Shown piece by piece: positions 7,987 to 15,970 of a DNA stretch of 64,000 bases (its first letter is position 1; each line of letters begins with the position of its first letter). The position numbers and the translations under genes were made by a program. The notes under the pieces are model-generated. The model worked only from the letters and a program-made list of their open reading frames with translations. It made no database searches and was not told the origin of the DNA. Origin of the DNA: Eutrophobius brisbanensis (GTDB lineage: Bacteria > Pseudomonadota > Gammaproteobacteria > Eutrophobiales > Eutrophobiaceae); contig JAYPQE010000003.1 in NCBI GenBank assembly GCA_038131795.1, forward strand, positions 2,046,001 to 2,110,000. Direction: 5' to 3'.

Positions 7987-8904
7987 TTAAGTTAAGCCAA
8001 ACTGTCCAGTGAAAACGCGGAGATAGTGGTCAGCCAGCAAAAAGGCGAACAGCGCCATTAGATAGACTATCGAATACGCGAATGTCTTCATGGCCAAAGT
8101 GTCACTATGGTCACGCTGCATGGCAATAGCATAGTAAAGAAATATTCCGCCCAGTATCACCGCGCCAAACAGATACATTCCGCCGCTCATCATAAAGACA
8201 AACGGCAACAGGCTGGCAAGAAATAATATAATTGTGTAATACAGTATCTGCAGGCGGGTGAATTCTACCCCATGGGTAACAGGCAACATCGGTATCGCCG
8301 CCTTTTTATATTCATCACGACGACAAATAGCCAACGCCCAGAAATGCGGCGGCGTCCAGGCAAAAATAATAATAAACAACAATAGAGAGTTGGGATCCAG
8401 TGTGCCGGTAACGGCCGACCAGCCCAGCACAGGGGGCGCAGCACCGGATGCGCCACCGATCACGATGTTTTGCGGCGTGGCCCGCTTCAAATACATGGAA
8501 TATACAAACCCATACCCCACCAATGAAACCAGTGTCAGGACTGCGGTGAGCACGTTAATATAAACCACCAGTACCCACATAGATACCAGACACAATATAA
8601 CTGCAAAGGCCACGGCACGCTCAAAGCTGACATTACCCTTTGGTAGCGGGCGGTTCTGTGTTCTGGCCATGATGGCATCTACACGCTGGTCCACCATTTG
8701 ATTAACTGCGGCAGCCGATGCTGCGGCCAGGCCTATGCCCAGATTTCCAAGAACAAATATATCGAGGGGGACCGCCCCTGGAACGGCAAGCAACATGCCT
8801 ACAGCTGATGTAAACACTATCAATGCAACGATTGTTGGCTTACACAGTGCCAGATAGTCACGCCAGGTAAACGGCGCTGCATTATGAATGATTGATTCTT
8901 TCAA
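7987..8904 (-). CDS. cyoE: Protoheme IX farnesyltransferase (heme O synthase)
   Basis: Adds a farnesyl group to protoheme to make heme O, the precursor of heme A for aa3-type oxidases. The 305-residue integral membrane prenyltransferase of the UbiA superfamily has about eight to nine membrane segments. The diagnostic aspartate motif NQMVDQRVDAIMARTQNRPL lies near residue 70, with the second loop motif RRDEYKKAAIPML near residue 195. The start is apparently TTG at 8904, since no upstream in-frame ATG is convincing. Also named ctaB in cytochrome oxidase clusters. The heme A synthase gene ctaA, often just upstream, is absent here. Confidence 0.95.
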   Translation of the reverse strand: MKESIIHNAAPFTWRDYLALCKPTIVALIVFTSAVGMLLAVPGAVPLDIFVLGNLGIGLAAASAAAVNQMVDQRVDAIMARTQNRPLPKGNVSFERAVAFAVILCLVSMWVLVVYINVLTAVLTLVSLVGYGFVYSMYLKRATPQNIVIGGASGAAPPVLGWSAVTGTLDPNSLLLFIIIFAWTPPHFWALAICRRDEYKKAAIPMLPVTHGVEFTRLQILYYTIILFLASLLPFVFMMSGGMYLFGAVILGGIFLYYAIAMQRDHSDTLAMKTFAYSIVYLMALFAFLLADHYLRVFTGQFGLT

Positions 8905-8959
8905 GTGTAATTACCGGCCACAAAATTGTTACAAAGAATGAATGTTATACATATGGCCG

Positions 8960-9568
8960 TCATCCCGCCCCGGAATAATGAAAAAGTTTTTTTATGTCCT
9001 GCAGAATGCCGGCGCCATCACTGTCTTTATTGTACCTCATCACCAGGTTTCCTGCGGGGTCTATCAACAACAACCCTCCTTCAATGAGGCCGGGCATTTC
9101 CACGTCCTCCCTGGAGCTTTTAAAATCACTGATTGTGGGCATCACCAGGACATCGTCCCAGCTAACCTCAGACACGTTATCTGAACCTGCAACAGTGTCC
9201 GGGCTTCCTTCATAGGCAACGATCAGCTGTAGTCTATGTGAATTTTGGGCCAGGGACTGTTTCAGCTTTATCAGCATATCGACCTTGTCAAGGCACGCTC
9301 GCTCACACGGGCCGGCCAATATGTAAACCAGACTCCACTTACCTGTTAAGCTGCCGGCGTTTTTGTCACCGTCAGGAGAAGACAGCGACACATCCTGCAG
9401 CGGCACCGGAGGCTCAAGCAAAACACCATAGCTGGCACTGTCGGTTTTGCCGAATTCCGTGTACGCATAGATAAACCATGCGCCAATTATGGGCGACATA
9501 AACACCAGGACCAGCAATACAAGCTCAATCCTGCCTATTTTTTTTGACTCTGTCTGTTTTTCGTCCAT
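8960..9568 (-). CDS. Membrane-anchored cytochrome oxidase assembly protein, thioredoxin-like
   Basis: A 202-residue protein with one N-terminal membrane helix (residues 12-34) and a soluble domain predicted outside the cytoplasm. The domain has a CxxxC pair (PCERACLDK), reminiscent of the copper-binding CxxxC of Sco proteins, and near the C-terminus GLLLIDPAGNLVMRY, which matches the thioredoxin/Sco fold ending. A similar uncharacterised protein sits beside SURF1 in cytochrome oxidase clusters of pseudomonads and relatives. It starts two bases after the SURF1 stop. A role in copper or redox handling during oxidase assembly is inferred from context. Confidence 0.7.
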   Translation of the reverse strand: MDEKQTESKKIGRIELVLLVLVFMSPIIGAWFIYAYTEFGKTDSASYGVLLEPPVPLQDVSLSSPDGDKNAGSLTGKWSLVYILAGPCERACLDKVDMLIKLKQSLAQNSHRLQLIVAYEGSPDTVAGSDNVSEVSWDDVLVMPTISDFKSSREDVEMPGLIEGGLLLIDPAGNLVMRYNKDSDGAGILQDIKKLFHYSGAG

Positions 9569-9570
9569 AT

Positions 9571-10296
9571 CTACCGTTTTTCAATATTTAAAACCACAAA
9601 CACCACTAAAATAAATAACGCCATACAAAACCACTGGAATGCATAGGCCTGATGGCGCGACTCTTCTGAGTCCGGAAGGCCCCAGGCCCGGGAGTAACCA
9701 AATTCTACATCGGGTTCTAGGAGCAGAATAAAAGGGTGATAGTTTATGCCTAATAACGCGCCGACTTTATCAATATTTATTTCCTGAAGTCTGATTATAT
9801 TGTTTTTGAGCCGTTGAAATACTGTTTCATCAATAAATCTATTATCTTCCATAACTTTTATTCGCCCTGTTATTTCATAATGACCAGCCGGAACAACAAT
9901 TGAGCCTACATCATTCCTTTCAATGTCAGCATCGATCCACCCCAGGTTTATCAACACAGATTTCTCTGATCCGTCCATACGAAACCCGGCTATAACGTTA
10001 TATCCTGGCGCCCCATTTAACACCTGATTGTCCAGCAGGATAACTGGGCTCGAATCAAACTCACCGCATAAATACACCTTATTCCACAGAAAATCTGCGG
10101 AATCTGAATTTTTTGAAAACAATGATAACAAGCTAACCGCAGGCTGCCTCTCGGCGCGCAAAAACTGCTGATAAGCATTGGCCTTAAATTCAGCGCGATC
10201 CAGCTGCCATAGGCCGAGTAATATCAATGCTGACAATGCCCCTATAGTTAACACAGTGTTTACTGGGGCCGGCCGAAACTGCCTGTTGTTTTGCAT
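9571..10296 (-). CDS. SURF1-family cytochrome c oxidase assembly protein
   Basis: An inner-membrane protein that helps insert heme A into subunit I of aa3-type oxidases. The 241-residue protein has the family plan: an N-terminal helix (TVLTIGALSALILLGLWQL), a periplasmic domain with YNVIAGFRM and INLGWIDAD, then HQAYAFQWFCMALFILVVFV as the C-terminal helix. WQLDRAEFK after the first helix is a SURF1 hallmark. It heads the minus-strand group SURF1, thioredoxin-like assembly protein, cyoE, divergent from the alternative oxidase operon across a 549-base gap. Confidence 0.92.
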   Translation of the reverse strand: MQNNRQFRPAPVNTVLTIGALSALILLGLWQLDRAEFKANAYQQFLRAERQPAVSLLSLFSKNSDSADFLWNKVYLCGEFDSSPVILLDNQVLNGAPGYNVIAGFRMDGSEKSVLINLGWIDADIERNDVGSIVVPAGHYEITGRIKVMEDNRFIDETVFQRLKNNIIRLQEINIDKVGALLGINYHPFILLLEPDVEFGYSRAWGLPDSEESRHQAYAFQWFCMALFILVVFVVLNIEKR

Positions 10297-10382
10297 TTTA
10301 AAGGCGCCCTGTTTGTTCTATTGGATATAGGATAGTATTTCCAGCGCGTTCAGCCGCATGGTTTAAAGACAATTAATATGGC

Positions 10383-10460
10383 TATCATCCTGATGTAGCA
10401 GGTTTTTTCAAGCATGTCCCCGGAGCAAATACATACGCCGGGCACTGCCGCAGGATGATA
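10383..10460. repeat. Nested inverted repeat in the oxidase intergenic region
   Basis: Outer arms TATCATCCTG (10383-10392) and CAGGATGATA (10451-10460) are perfectly complementary over 10 bases. Inside lies a second stem, CCCGG (10419-10423) with CCGGG (10438-10442). As RNA this would be a two-stem structure of 78 nucleotides. Function unknown; it could be a leader structure, part of a small RNA, or a protein-binding palindrome. Confidence 0.45.
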
Positions 10461-10538
10461 ACCCGCATCTCATTAAGTCAGTCAATCAGATATTCGCCTG
10501 TTGCCCGATACTGCCCCGCGAACATAACTAGATTGATG

Positions 10539-10566
10539 CTTCAGGTATTGCCTGAAGGATCATTTT
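10539..10566 (+). terminator. Possible intrinsic terminator or attenuator hairpin
   Basis: CTTCAGG (10539-10545), loop TATTG, CCTGAAG (10551-10557), then GATCA and a run of six T (10562-10567). The T run starts only after a four-to-five-base gap, which weakens it as a terminator. It would end a plus-strand transcript starting earlier in the gap; no gene upstream needs it. Confidence 0.3.
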
Positions 10567-10845
10567 TTCCGGGCAGAATATCGCCACTATACCCCACCAC
10601 AGAGTCAAATGAGAATCAGTTCAATATGGTCGTCCGAACGCCTGTTTTGAATTGTACAGAAAAATACAAAACTGTGACTAATATCATTGACTTAAGCGTG
10701 GCGGAAGGTACACTTTCTGGCTTTGTTTAAAGATAATAATCAGGAAGTTCTTCTCAGGACAAAACCAAATGATTTTGGCTGATATTATTTTGAAACTTTA
10801 CCTTTAATTAATTGAATAAAAATAACCATAGGGGATATATTCAGT

Positions 10846-12204
10846 ATGGCATTCGCAGTAGTTATTACCCTGCTTATTATAGGCACATTGATCTTTCACT
10901 TCGTCAGCCCCTGGTGGTTCACGCCTATCGCGTCCAACTGGTCGGCCATCGATGACACTGTAAACCTTACCTTCATCGTCACCGGTATTGTGTTTGTATT
11001 GATAAACAGCTTCCTGGTGTACTGCGTGGTCAAATACAGTTATAAAGAAGGGGAGCGCGCCCACTACGAACCGGAAAACAAAAAGCTTGAAGTCGGCCTG
11101 ACAGCGATTACCGCATTGGGCGTCATCGCTATGCTCGCCCCGGGGTTGTTTGTCTGGGCCAATTTTGTTGACGTGCCGGAAGACGCCATGGAAGTGGAAG
11201 TGGTGGGGCAGCAATGGCGCTGGTCTTACCGTTATCCCGGAGATGATCGCGTGTTTGGCAGCACTGACGTCAGCCACATGACTGACGAAAATCCATTCGG
11301 CATCAACCCTGAGGACCCCAGTGGGCAGGATGATGTTGTAGTATATGACGACCACCTGCGTCTGCTCAAGGGCAGACCGGTAAAACTCCTGCTTCGCGCC
11401 AAGGACGTGCTGCATAATTTTACCGTGGCCCAGTTCAGGGTAAAAATGGACATGGTCCCCGGCATGGTTACTTATATGTGGCTGGAGCCAACCGTTGCGG
11501 GCGAATACGACATCCTCTGTGAGGAGCTTTGCGGCATTGGTCATTATGCGATGCGCGGCAGGGTAGTTGTTGAGGAAGAGCCTGCATATAGCAACTGGAT
11601 TGCATCACAGAAAACATTCGCCCAGACCGTGAGGGAAAACACCGCTGACATAAACACGGGCAGGGCACTGTATGCAGTCTGCGCCTCATGCCATGGACAA
11701 TCAGGTGAAGGCAACGAGGCCTTGAACGCGCCGCGCCTGGCGGGAATGTCCTCATGGTACATTGAAAGCCAGATCAACAAATATAAAAATGGGCTGCGCG
11801 GCACCCACGAAGACGACACCTATGGCAGGCAAATGATCCCAATGGCGGCCACTCTTGCTAATGAGGCTGCGGTTAAAAATATAGCCGCCTATATCGAGTC
11901 CATGGCAAATACCTCCACAGCCAATACGGTTGCGGGAGATGTGGAAAATGGCAGACGACTGTATACCACCTGTGGCGCCTGTCATGGCAAACAAGGGCAG
12001 GGTATCTGGAGCACTGGCGCGCCAATGCTGGCGGGACAGAATGACTGGTATCTCGTAAGACAATTAACCAATTTCAAAAATGAAATCAGAGGCTATCATT
12101 CTGCCGATGCAACCGGAAAACAGATGTTGCTGTTATCAAAGATGCTGAAGAAAGATACAGCGATAAATGATGTGGTTGCTTATATCAATACCTTGCAAGA
12201 GTAG
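10846..12204 (+). CDS. Cytochrome c oxidase subunit II fused to two cytochrome c domains (alternative oxidase)
   Basis: The 452-residue protein accepts electrons in a heme-copper oxidase. Two membrane helices (about 5-22 and 38-62, with a further hydrophobic stretch at 83-104) precede the cupredoxin domain. All CuA ligands are present: H190, C225, E227 (backbone), C229, H233 and M236 in CEELCGIGHYAM. Two class I cytochrome c domains follow, with CASCH (279-283) and CGACH (376-380). Most caa3 subunits II have one c domain, so two suggests a built-in electron relay or direct quinol:cyt c complex contact. It heads an operon with coxA, two COX3 proteins and subunit IV. The plan resembles alternative coxMNOPQ-type oxidases (inference). 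Confidence 0.93.
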   Translation: MAFAVVITLLIIGTLIFHFVSPWWFTPIASNWSAIDDTVNLTFIVTGIVFVLINSFLVYCVVKYSYKEGERAHYEPENKKLEVGLTAITALGVIAMLAPGLFVWANFVDVPEDAMEVEVVGQQWRWSYRYPGDDRVFGSTDVSHMTDENPFGINPEDPSGQDDVVVYDDHLRLLKGRPVKLLLRAKDVLHNFTVAQFRVKMDMVPGMVTYMWLEPTVAGEYDILCEELCGIGHYAMRGRVVVEEEPAYSNWIASQKTFAQTVRENTADINTGRALYAVCASCHGQSGEGNEALNAPRLAGMSSWYIESQINKYKNGLRGTHEDDTYGRQMIPMAATLANEAAVKNIAAYIESMANTSTANTVAGDVENGRRLYTTCGACHGKQGQGIWSTGAPMLAGQNDWYLVRQLTNFKNEIRGYHSADATGKQMLLLSKMLKKDTAINDVVAYINTLQE

Positions 12205-12265
12205 TTGCCCGCATTAAATTTACAATAATGAATTTTTACGTAATAAATTTTTGGAGGAAGTTCTA

Positions 12266-13996
12266 ATGGCATTTGTTGCTATCGCTGACCGGGATAAGGA
12301 CGCCCATCTTCATGACCCCGAAACATTCATCAGTAAATACGTCTGGAGCCAGGACCACAAAGTCATTGCCATACAATATGGCGGCGTGGCGATTTTAGTA
12401 GGCCTCATTGCTCTCGTGCTCTCCGTAATGATGCGGCTACAGTTGGCGTTTCCAGAAACCTTTAGTTTCATCACGCCCAACGACTATTATCAGTTTGTCA
12501 CCATGCATGGCATGATCATGGTGATTTACCTGCTTACAGCCTTATTTCTCGGCGGTTTTGGTAATTACCTGATTCCTTTAATGTGCGGCGCCCGGGATAT
12601 GGTGTTCCCCTATCTAAACATGCTCAGTTTCTGGACATATCTGTTGTCGGTCATTATCCTGCTCGCCAGTTTCTTTGTCCCAGGCGGGCCAACCGGTGCC
12701 GGCTGGACCCTGTATCCGCCACAAACCATACTCCCTGGAACGCCGGGCAACGAGCTTGGGATCCTGCTCATGCTTTTGTCATTAGCAGTCTTTATCGTGG
12801 CCTTTACCATGGGCGGCCTGAACTATGTAACCACAATATTGCAGGCACGTTGCCGGGGCATGACCCTGATGCGAATGCCGCTGTCAATCTGGGGCATTTT
12901 TACCGCTACGGTCCTTGGTCTGCTGGCCTTTCCGGCATTACTGGTCAGCTCCATCATGATGTTGTTTGATTTATTGCTGGGCACCAGTTTCTTCATGCCG
13001 GCCATCCTGTCCATGGGCGACACCCCCAACTATCAGGGAGGAACGCCCATTCTGTTCCAGCACCTGTTCTGGTTTTTCGGCCACCCCGAGGTCTATATTG
13101 TCGCCCTGCCGGCATTCGGGATCGTGTCCGACATCCTGAGTGTACATGCCAGAAAGAATATCTTTGGCTACCGCATGATGGTCTGGGCCATTGTAGGGAT
13201 TGGTGCCCTGAGCTTTGTAGTCTGGGCCCACCACATGTATGTCAGCGGCATGAATCCTTATTTTGGTTTCTTCTTTGCCACCACCACCCTGATCATTGCC
13301 ATACCCACCGCTATCAAGGTTTATAACTGGGTACTCACCCTGTGGAAAGGCAACATAAGGCTAACGGTCCCCATGCTGTTTTCCATTGGTTTCATTTTTA
13401 CCTTTACCCATGGCGGCTTAACTGGCCTGTTCCTGGGCAACGTGACCGTTGACCTGCCGCTGTCAGACACCTACTTTGTCATCGGCCACTTTCATATGGT
13501 GATGGGCGTGTCGCCTGTCCTGGTGTTGTTTGCGGCCATTTATCACTGGTATCCGAAGATGACCGGCAAGATGTACATTGTCCCGATCGCCAAGGTACAC
13601 TTCTGGCTAACTTTTACCAGTGCCTATGCCTTGTACCTGCCCATGCATTATCTCGGCTTCCTGGGCGTGCCAAGACGATATTTTGCCTATGGCGGTGCCG
13701 AATTCATTCCGGCCTCTGCACAATCTCTAAGCGTAGGCATAACCATGGCCTCCATCGTGCTAGCGACGGTACAGCTGTTATTCATCATCAACCTCATCTG
13801 GTCATTGAAAAAAGGCAAGCCCGTTGGCGGCAATCCCTGGGAAGCCACGACGCTGGAATGGCAAACGCCTGACACCCCTCCCAAGCATGGCAACTGGGGG
13901 GCTGATCTCCCTGAGGTGTACCGCTGGGCCTATGACTATAGTGTGCCGGGGGCAAAACTGGACTATATACCCCAGAATGAACCACATCACGAATAG
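12266..13996 (+). CDS. Cytochrome c oxidase subunit I (alternative oxidase)
   Basis: Catalytic subunit with the heme a-CuB centre and proton channels. About 576 residues, twelve membrane helices. The sequence WFFGHPEVYIVALPAFG contains the CuB histidine, the D-channel glutamate and the cross-linked tyrosine. WAHHMYVSGM holds the two further CuB histidines, PTAIKVYNW the K-channel lysine, and GHFHMVMGV the heme ligand region. I start it at ATG 12266, which has GGAGG nine bases upstream; an in-frame TTG at 12251 overlaps that ribosome site and is unlikely. It differs clearly from the second subunit I gene at 15971-17548, so the cell has two oxidases. Confidence 0.95.
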   Translation: MAFVAIADRDKDAHLHDPETFISKYVWSQDHKVIAIQYGGVAILVGLIALVLSVMMRLQLAFPETFSFITPNDYYQFVTMHGMIMVIYLLTALFLGGFGNYLIPLMCGARDMVFPYLNMLSFWTYLLSVIILLASFFVPGGPTGAGWTLYPPQTILPGTPGNELGILLMLLSLAVFIVAFTMGGLNYVTTILQARCRGMTLMRMPLSIWGIFTATVLGLLAFPALLVSSIMMLFDLLLGTSFFMPAILSMGDTPNYQGGTPILFQHLFWFFGHPEVYIVALPAFGIVSDILSVHARKNIFGYRMMVWAIVGIGALSFVVWAHHMYVSGMNPYFGFFFATTTLIIAIPTAIKVYNWVLTLWKGNIRLTVPMLFSIGFIFTFTHGGLTGLFLGNVTVDLPLSDTYFVIGHFHMVMGVSPVLVLFAAIYHWYPKMTGKMYIVPIAKVHFWLTFTSAYALYLPMHYLGFLGVPRRYFAYGGAEFIPASAQSLSVGITMASIVLATVQLLFIINLIWSLKKGKPVGGNPWEATTLEWQTPDTPPKHGNWGADLPEVYRWAYDYSVPGAKLDYIPQNEPHHE

Positions 13997-14053
13997 GACC
14001 CTGTTGAATCGGTTTCTGATGATGCCGTGGATGAGACCAAGGTATAACACGAC

Positions 14054-14728
14054 ATGAGTATGTGGACCCTGCTGGTAGCCCTGGTATGTGCCCTGATTGT
14101 CTGGGCAGTGCTGGTCCGTTACCTGATGGCGCAACCCTGGTTGCCCGCAGGCGATCCGGGCAACCTGGATGACATCACCGCTGTTGACCAGCCGGCCAAG
14201 AAGGTTGGCCTGTATTTCTTTCTTGGTGCCATATCCAGCCTGTTCATCCTGTTTATCACTGCCTACCTGATGCGTATGGATCCTAATCATGGTGCGGACT
14301 GGTATAGTATTCCCAAACCCGGGATATTATGGATCAATACACTGTTGTTGTTATATAGCAGCATATCAATGCAGCATGCCAAGGCAGTCGCTGCCCAACC
14401 AGGCCAAAAAAATCTCAGGCGCGCACTGCTTACTGGCGGCCTGTTTGCCGTCCTGTTTATCGCAGGCCAGCTATGGGCCTGGGAGGCTCTACATGGTTCG
14501 ATATATTTTCAGCTGTCCAATCCGGCATTAGGCTTCTTTTATTTATTGACCGGCGTACACGCACTACACCTTCTGGGTGGACTGTATGTCTGGGGCAGGG
14601 TTACGAACAGGGTATTCAACAATGCCCGGCCTGAGTCCGTCGCGCTCAGCATTGAACTTTGCACCACTTACTGGCATTACCTGCTATTAGTCTGGTTGGT
14701 GCTATTTGGAATTTTGCTTTTAACTTAA
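14054..14728 (+). CDS. COX3-family membrane protein, first of two in tandem
   Basis: A 224-residue protein with about seven membrane helices and subunit III features: a first helix followed by a polar loop, KVGLYFFLGAISSLFILFIT near residue 56, LTGVHALHLLGGLYVW near residue 165, and a terminal TYWHYLLLVWLVLF. It sits where ctaG (the copper chaperone Cox11) is found in standard cox operons, but is not that protein. It lies between coxA and a second, more typical COX3 gene. Either both are structural subunits or this one is specialised. ATG at 14054 or 14060. Confidence 0.8.
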   Translation: MSMWTLLVALVCALIVWAVLVRYLMAQPWLPAGDPGNLDDITAVDQPAKKVGLYFFLGAISSLFILFITAYLMRMDPNHGADWYSIPKPGILWINTLLLLYSSISMQHAKAVAAQPGQKNLRRALLTGGLFAVLFIAGQLWAWEALHGSIYFQLSNPALGFFYLLTGVHALHLLGGLYVWGRVTNRVFNNARPESVALSIELCTTYWHYLLLVWLVLFGILLLT

Positions 14729-14742
14729 CGAGGAAATAATTC

Positions 14743-15426
14743 ATGCAACAATCAGCATTAATCGATTCTGCATATGACAAGCCCGGACACTCCGGTATCG
14801 TAGAAGACTGGGCCGCCGACAAGCAGACCTTCCCGGTTCCCTGGGGCAAGGCCATGATGTGGATCTTCCTGCTCAGTGATATCTTTATCTTCAGCATATT
14901 TCTAACCGGTTATATGACTGTAAGAATGTCTAACCCAGTTGACTGGCCGATTGTTAGCGAGGTCTTTGCGCTTACCATCTTTGGCATTAACATGCCGCTG
15001 ATATTGATCGCGATCATGACCTTTATCCTGATCACCAGTAGCGGCACAATGGCCCTGGCTGTAAACTACGGTTACCGTGGAGACCGGAAAAAGACTGCCT
15101 TGCTGATGATCGCGACAGCGATACTTGGGGCCTCCTTTGTAGGCATGCAGGCCTTTGAATGGACCCATCTCATCGTGGACCTGGGCATCAGACCATGGGG
15201 CAATCCACTGGGTGCTCCTCAATTTGGTTCGACCTTTTTTATGATTACCGGATTTCACGGTCTGCACGTTTCCGTGGGGGTATTATATCTGGGTATCGTC
15301 GCCTTTAAGGTCTGGCGCGGTGATTATGAAGAACGCGGCTATGAGATCGTTGAGATCGCCGGCCTGTACTGGCACTTTGTGGACCTGGTCTGGGTCTTCA
15401 TCTTTGCATTTTTCTATTTGTGGTAG
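14743..15426 (+). CDS. Cytochrome c oxidase subunit III (alternative oxidase)
   Basis: A 227-residue seven-helix subunit that stabilises subunit I and the D-channel entry. Motifs: MWIFLLSDIFIFSIFLTGYM near residue 40, GMQAFEWTHL near residue 130, TGFHGLHVSVGV near residue 170 and AGLYWHFVDLVWVFIF at the end, all canonical for COX3. ATG at 14743 with AGGA in the ribosome-binding position. It follows a divergent COX3 paralogue by 14 bases and precedes the small subunit IV gene by eight bases. Confidence 0.92.
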   Translation: MQQSALIDSAYDKPGHSGIVEDWAADKQTFPVPWGKAMMWIFLLSDIFIFSIFLTGYMTVRMSNPVDWPIVSEVFALTIFGINMPLILIAIMTFILITSSGTMALAVNYGYRGDRKKTALLMIATAILGASFVGMQAFEWTHLIVDLGIRPWGNPLGAPQFGSTFFMITGFHGLHVSVGVLYLGIVAFKVWRGDYEERGYEIVEIAGLYWHFVDLVWVFIFAFFYLW

Positions 15427-15434
15427 GAGGAAAC

Positions 15435-15785
15435 ATGGCAGAACACGCAGAAGGACAACAACACCCGCTAAACGTATATTTCTGGATCTGGGGACTATTA
15501 TTCCTGTTTAGTGCCTTTTCCTATGCTACAGACTTCCTGCCGCACGGCTATCTCAGGTGGGGATTGATCCTGTTGTTTATGTTTTTAAAGGCGGGTTTTA
15601 TTACCGCCATCTTTATGCACATGGCATGGGAGAGGTTGGCTTTGATTTATGCGATCTTAGCCCCGCCAGCGTTGATATTGTTCCTCATTGGCGCCATGGT
15701 TATGGAAGGGGACTATACAGTTCTGACCCGGGCCGCATTCTTTGATGAGCCCGTCGCACCAACAGGACAGCGTGAGGCGCATTAA
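15435..15785 (+). CDS. Cytochrome c oxidase subunit IV (small, caa3-type)
   Basis: A 116-residue protein with three predicted membrane helices, matching the prokaryotic COX4 family that accompanies subunit III in caa3/alternative oxidases. The segment LFMFLKAGFITAIFMHMAWE is the conserved core of that family. I choose ATG 15435, which has TAGGAGG just upstream formed from the end of the COX3 gene; the GTG at 15420 would overlap the COX3 coding region. It is the last gene of the operon and is followed by a strong terminator hairpin. Confidence 0.88.
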   Translation: MAEHAEGQQHPLNVYFWIWGLLFLFSAFSYATDFLPHGYLRWGLILLFMFLKAGFITAIFMHMAWERLALIYAILAPPALILFLIGAMVMEGDYTVLTRAAFFDEPVAPTGQREAH

Positions 15786-15811
15786 ATCAAATAAAGCCGG
15801 GGCTTGAAGTG

Positions 15812-15841
15812 AAAAAAGCAGGTCATTGACCTGCTTTTTTT
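15812..15841 (+). terminator. Intrinsic terminator after the alternative oxidase operon
   Basis: AAAAAAGCAGGTCA (15812-15825), a single T, then TGACCTGCTTTTTT: a perfect inverted repeat with an A run before and a T run after. The real loop is a few bases. Because the arms are flanked by A and T runs it could work in both directions, separating this operon from the opposing coxA gene. Confidence 0.85.
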
Positions 15842-15970
15842 ATCTGGAATTCAATATAGTTATCATCTGTACGAGTCGCCTGTCATATCCTGACTCATTA
15901 AACGCACACCTTTTTTCTCTCCTGGTCCATGGCAACCGACAATAGATTCTTAATTTTAATGTAATTATCG

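Larger units (their letters stand above)
10297..10845. other. 549-base non-coding gap with structured repeats
   Basis: Lies between the divergent SURF1 and alternative oxidase genes. The one moderate open frame (10455-10730, plus) has no recognisable protein character, begins inside an inverted repeat, and is rejected as coding. The gap holds a nested inverted repeat (10383-10460) and a hairpin followed by a T run (10539-10566), listed separately. It must also contain promoters for both operons. I found no convincing FNR/ANR box (TTGAT-N4-ATCAA) and cannot place a promoter with confidence. Confidence 0.5.

Noticed and set aside
10455..10730. 91-codon open frame in the SURF1-oxidase gap (plus strand)
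   Set aside because: Starts inside an inverted repeat, has a poor start context and no recognisable domain or composition of a real protein.
10730..10845. FNR/ANR box before the alternative oxidase operon
   Set aside because: TGAT repeats are present but no TTGAT-N4-ATCAA arrangement.
10804..11544. Long minus-strand frame of about 246 codons opposite the alternative coxB
   Set aside because: Entirely antisense to a gene with perfect CuA and heme motifs; sequence has no family features.
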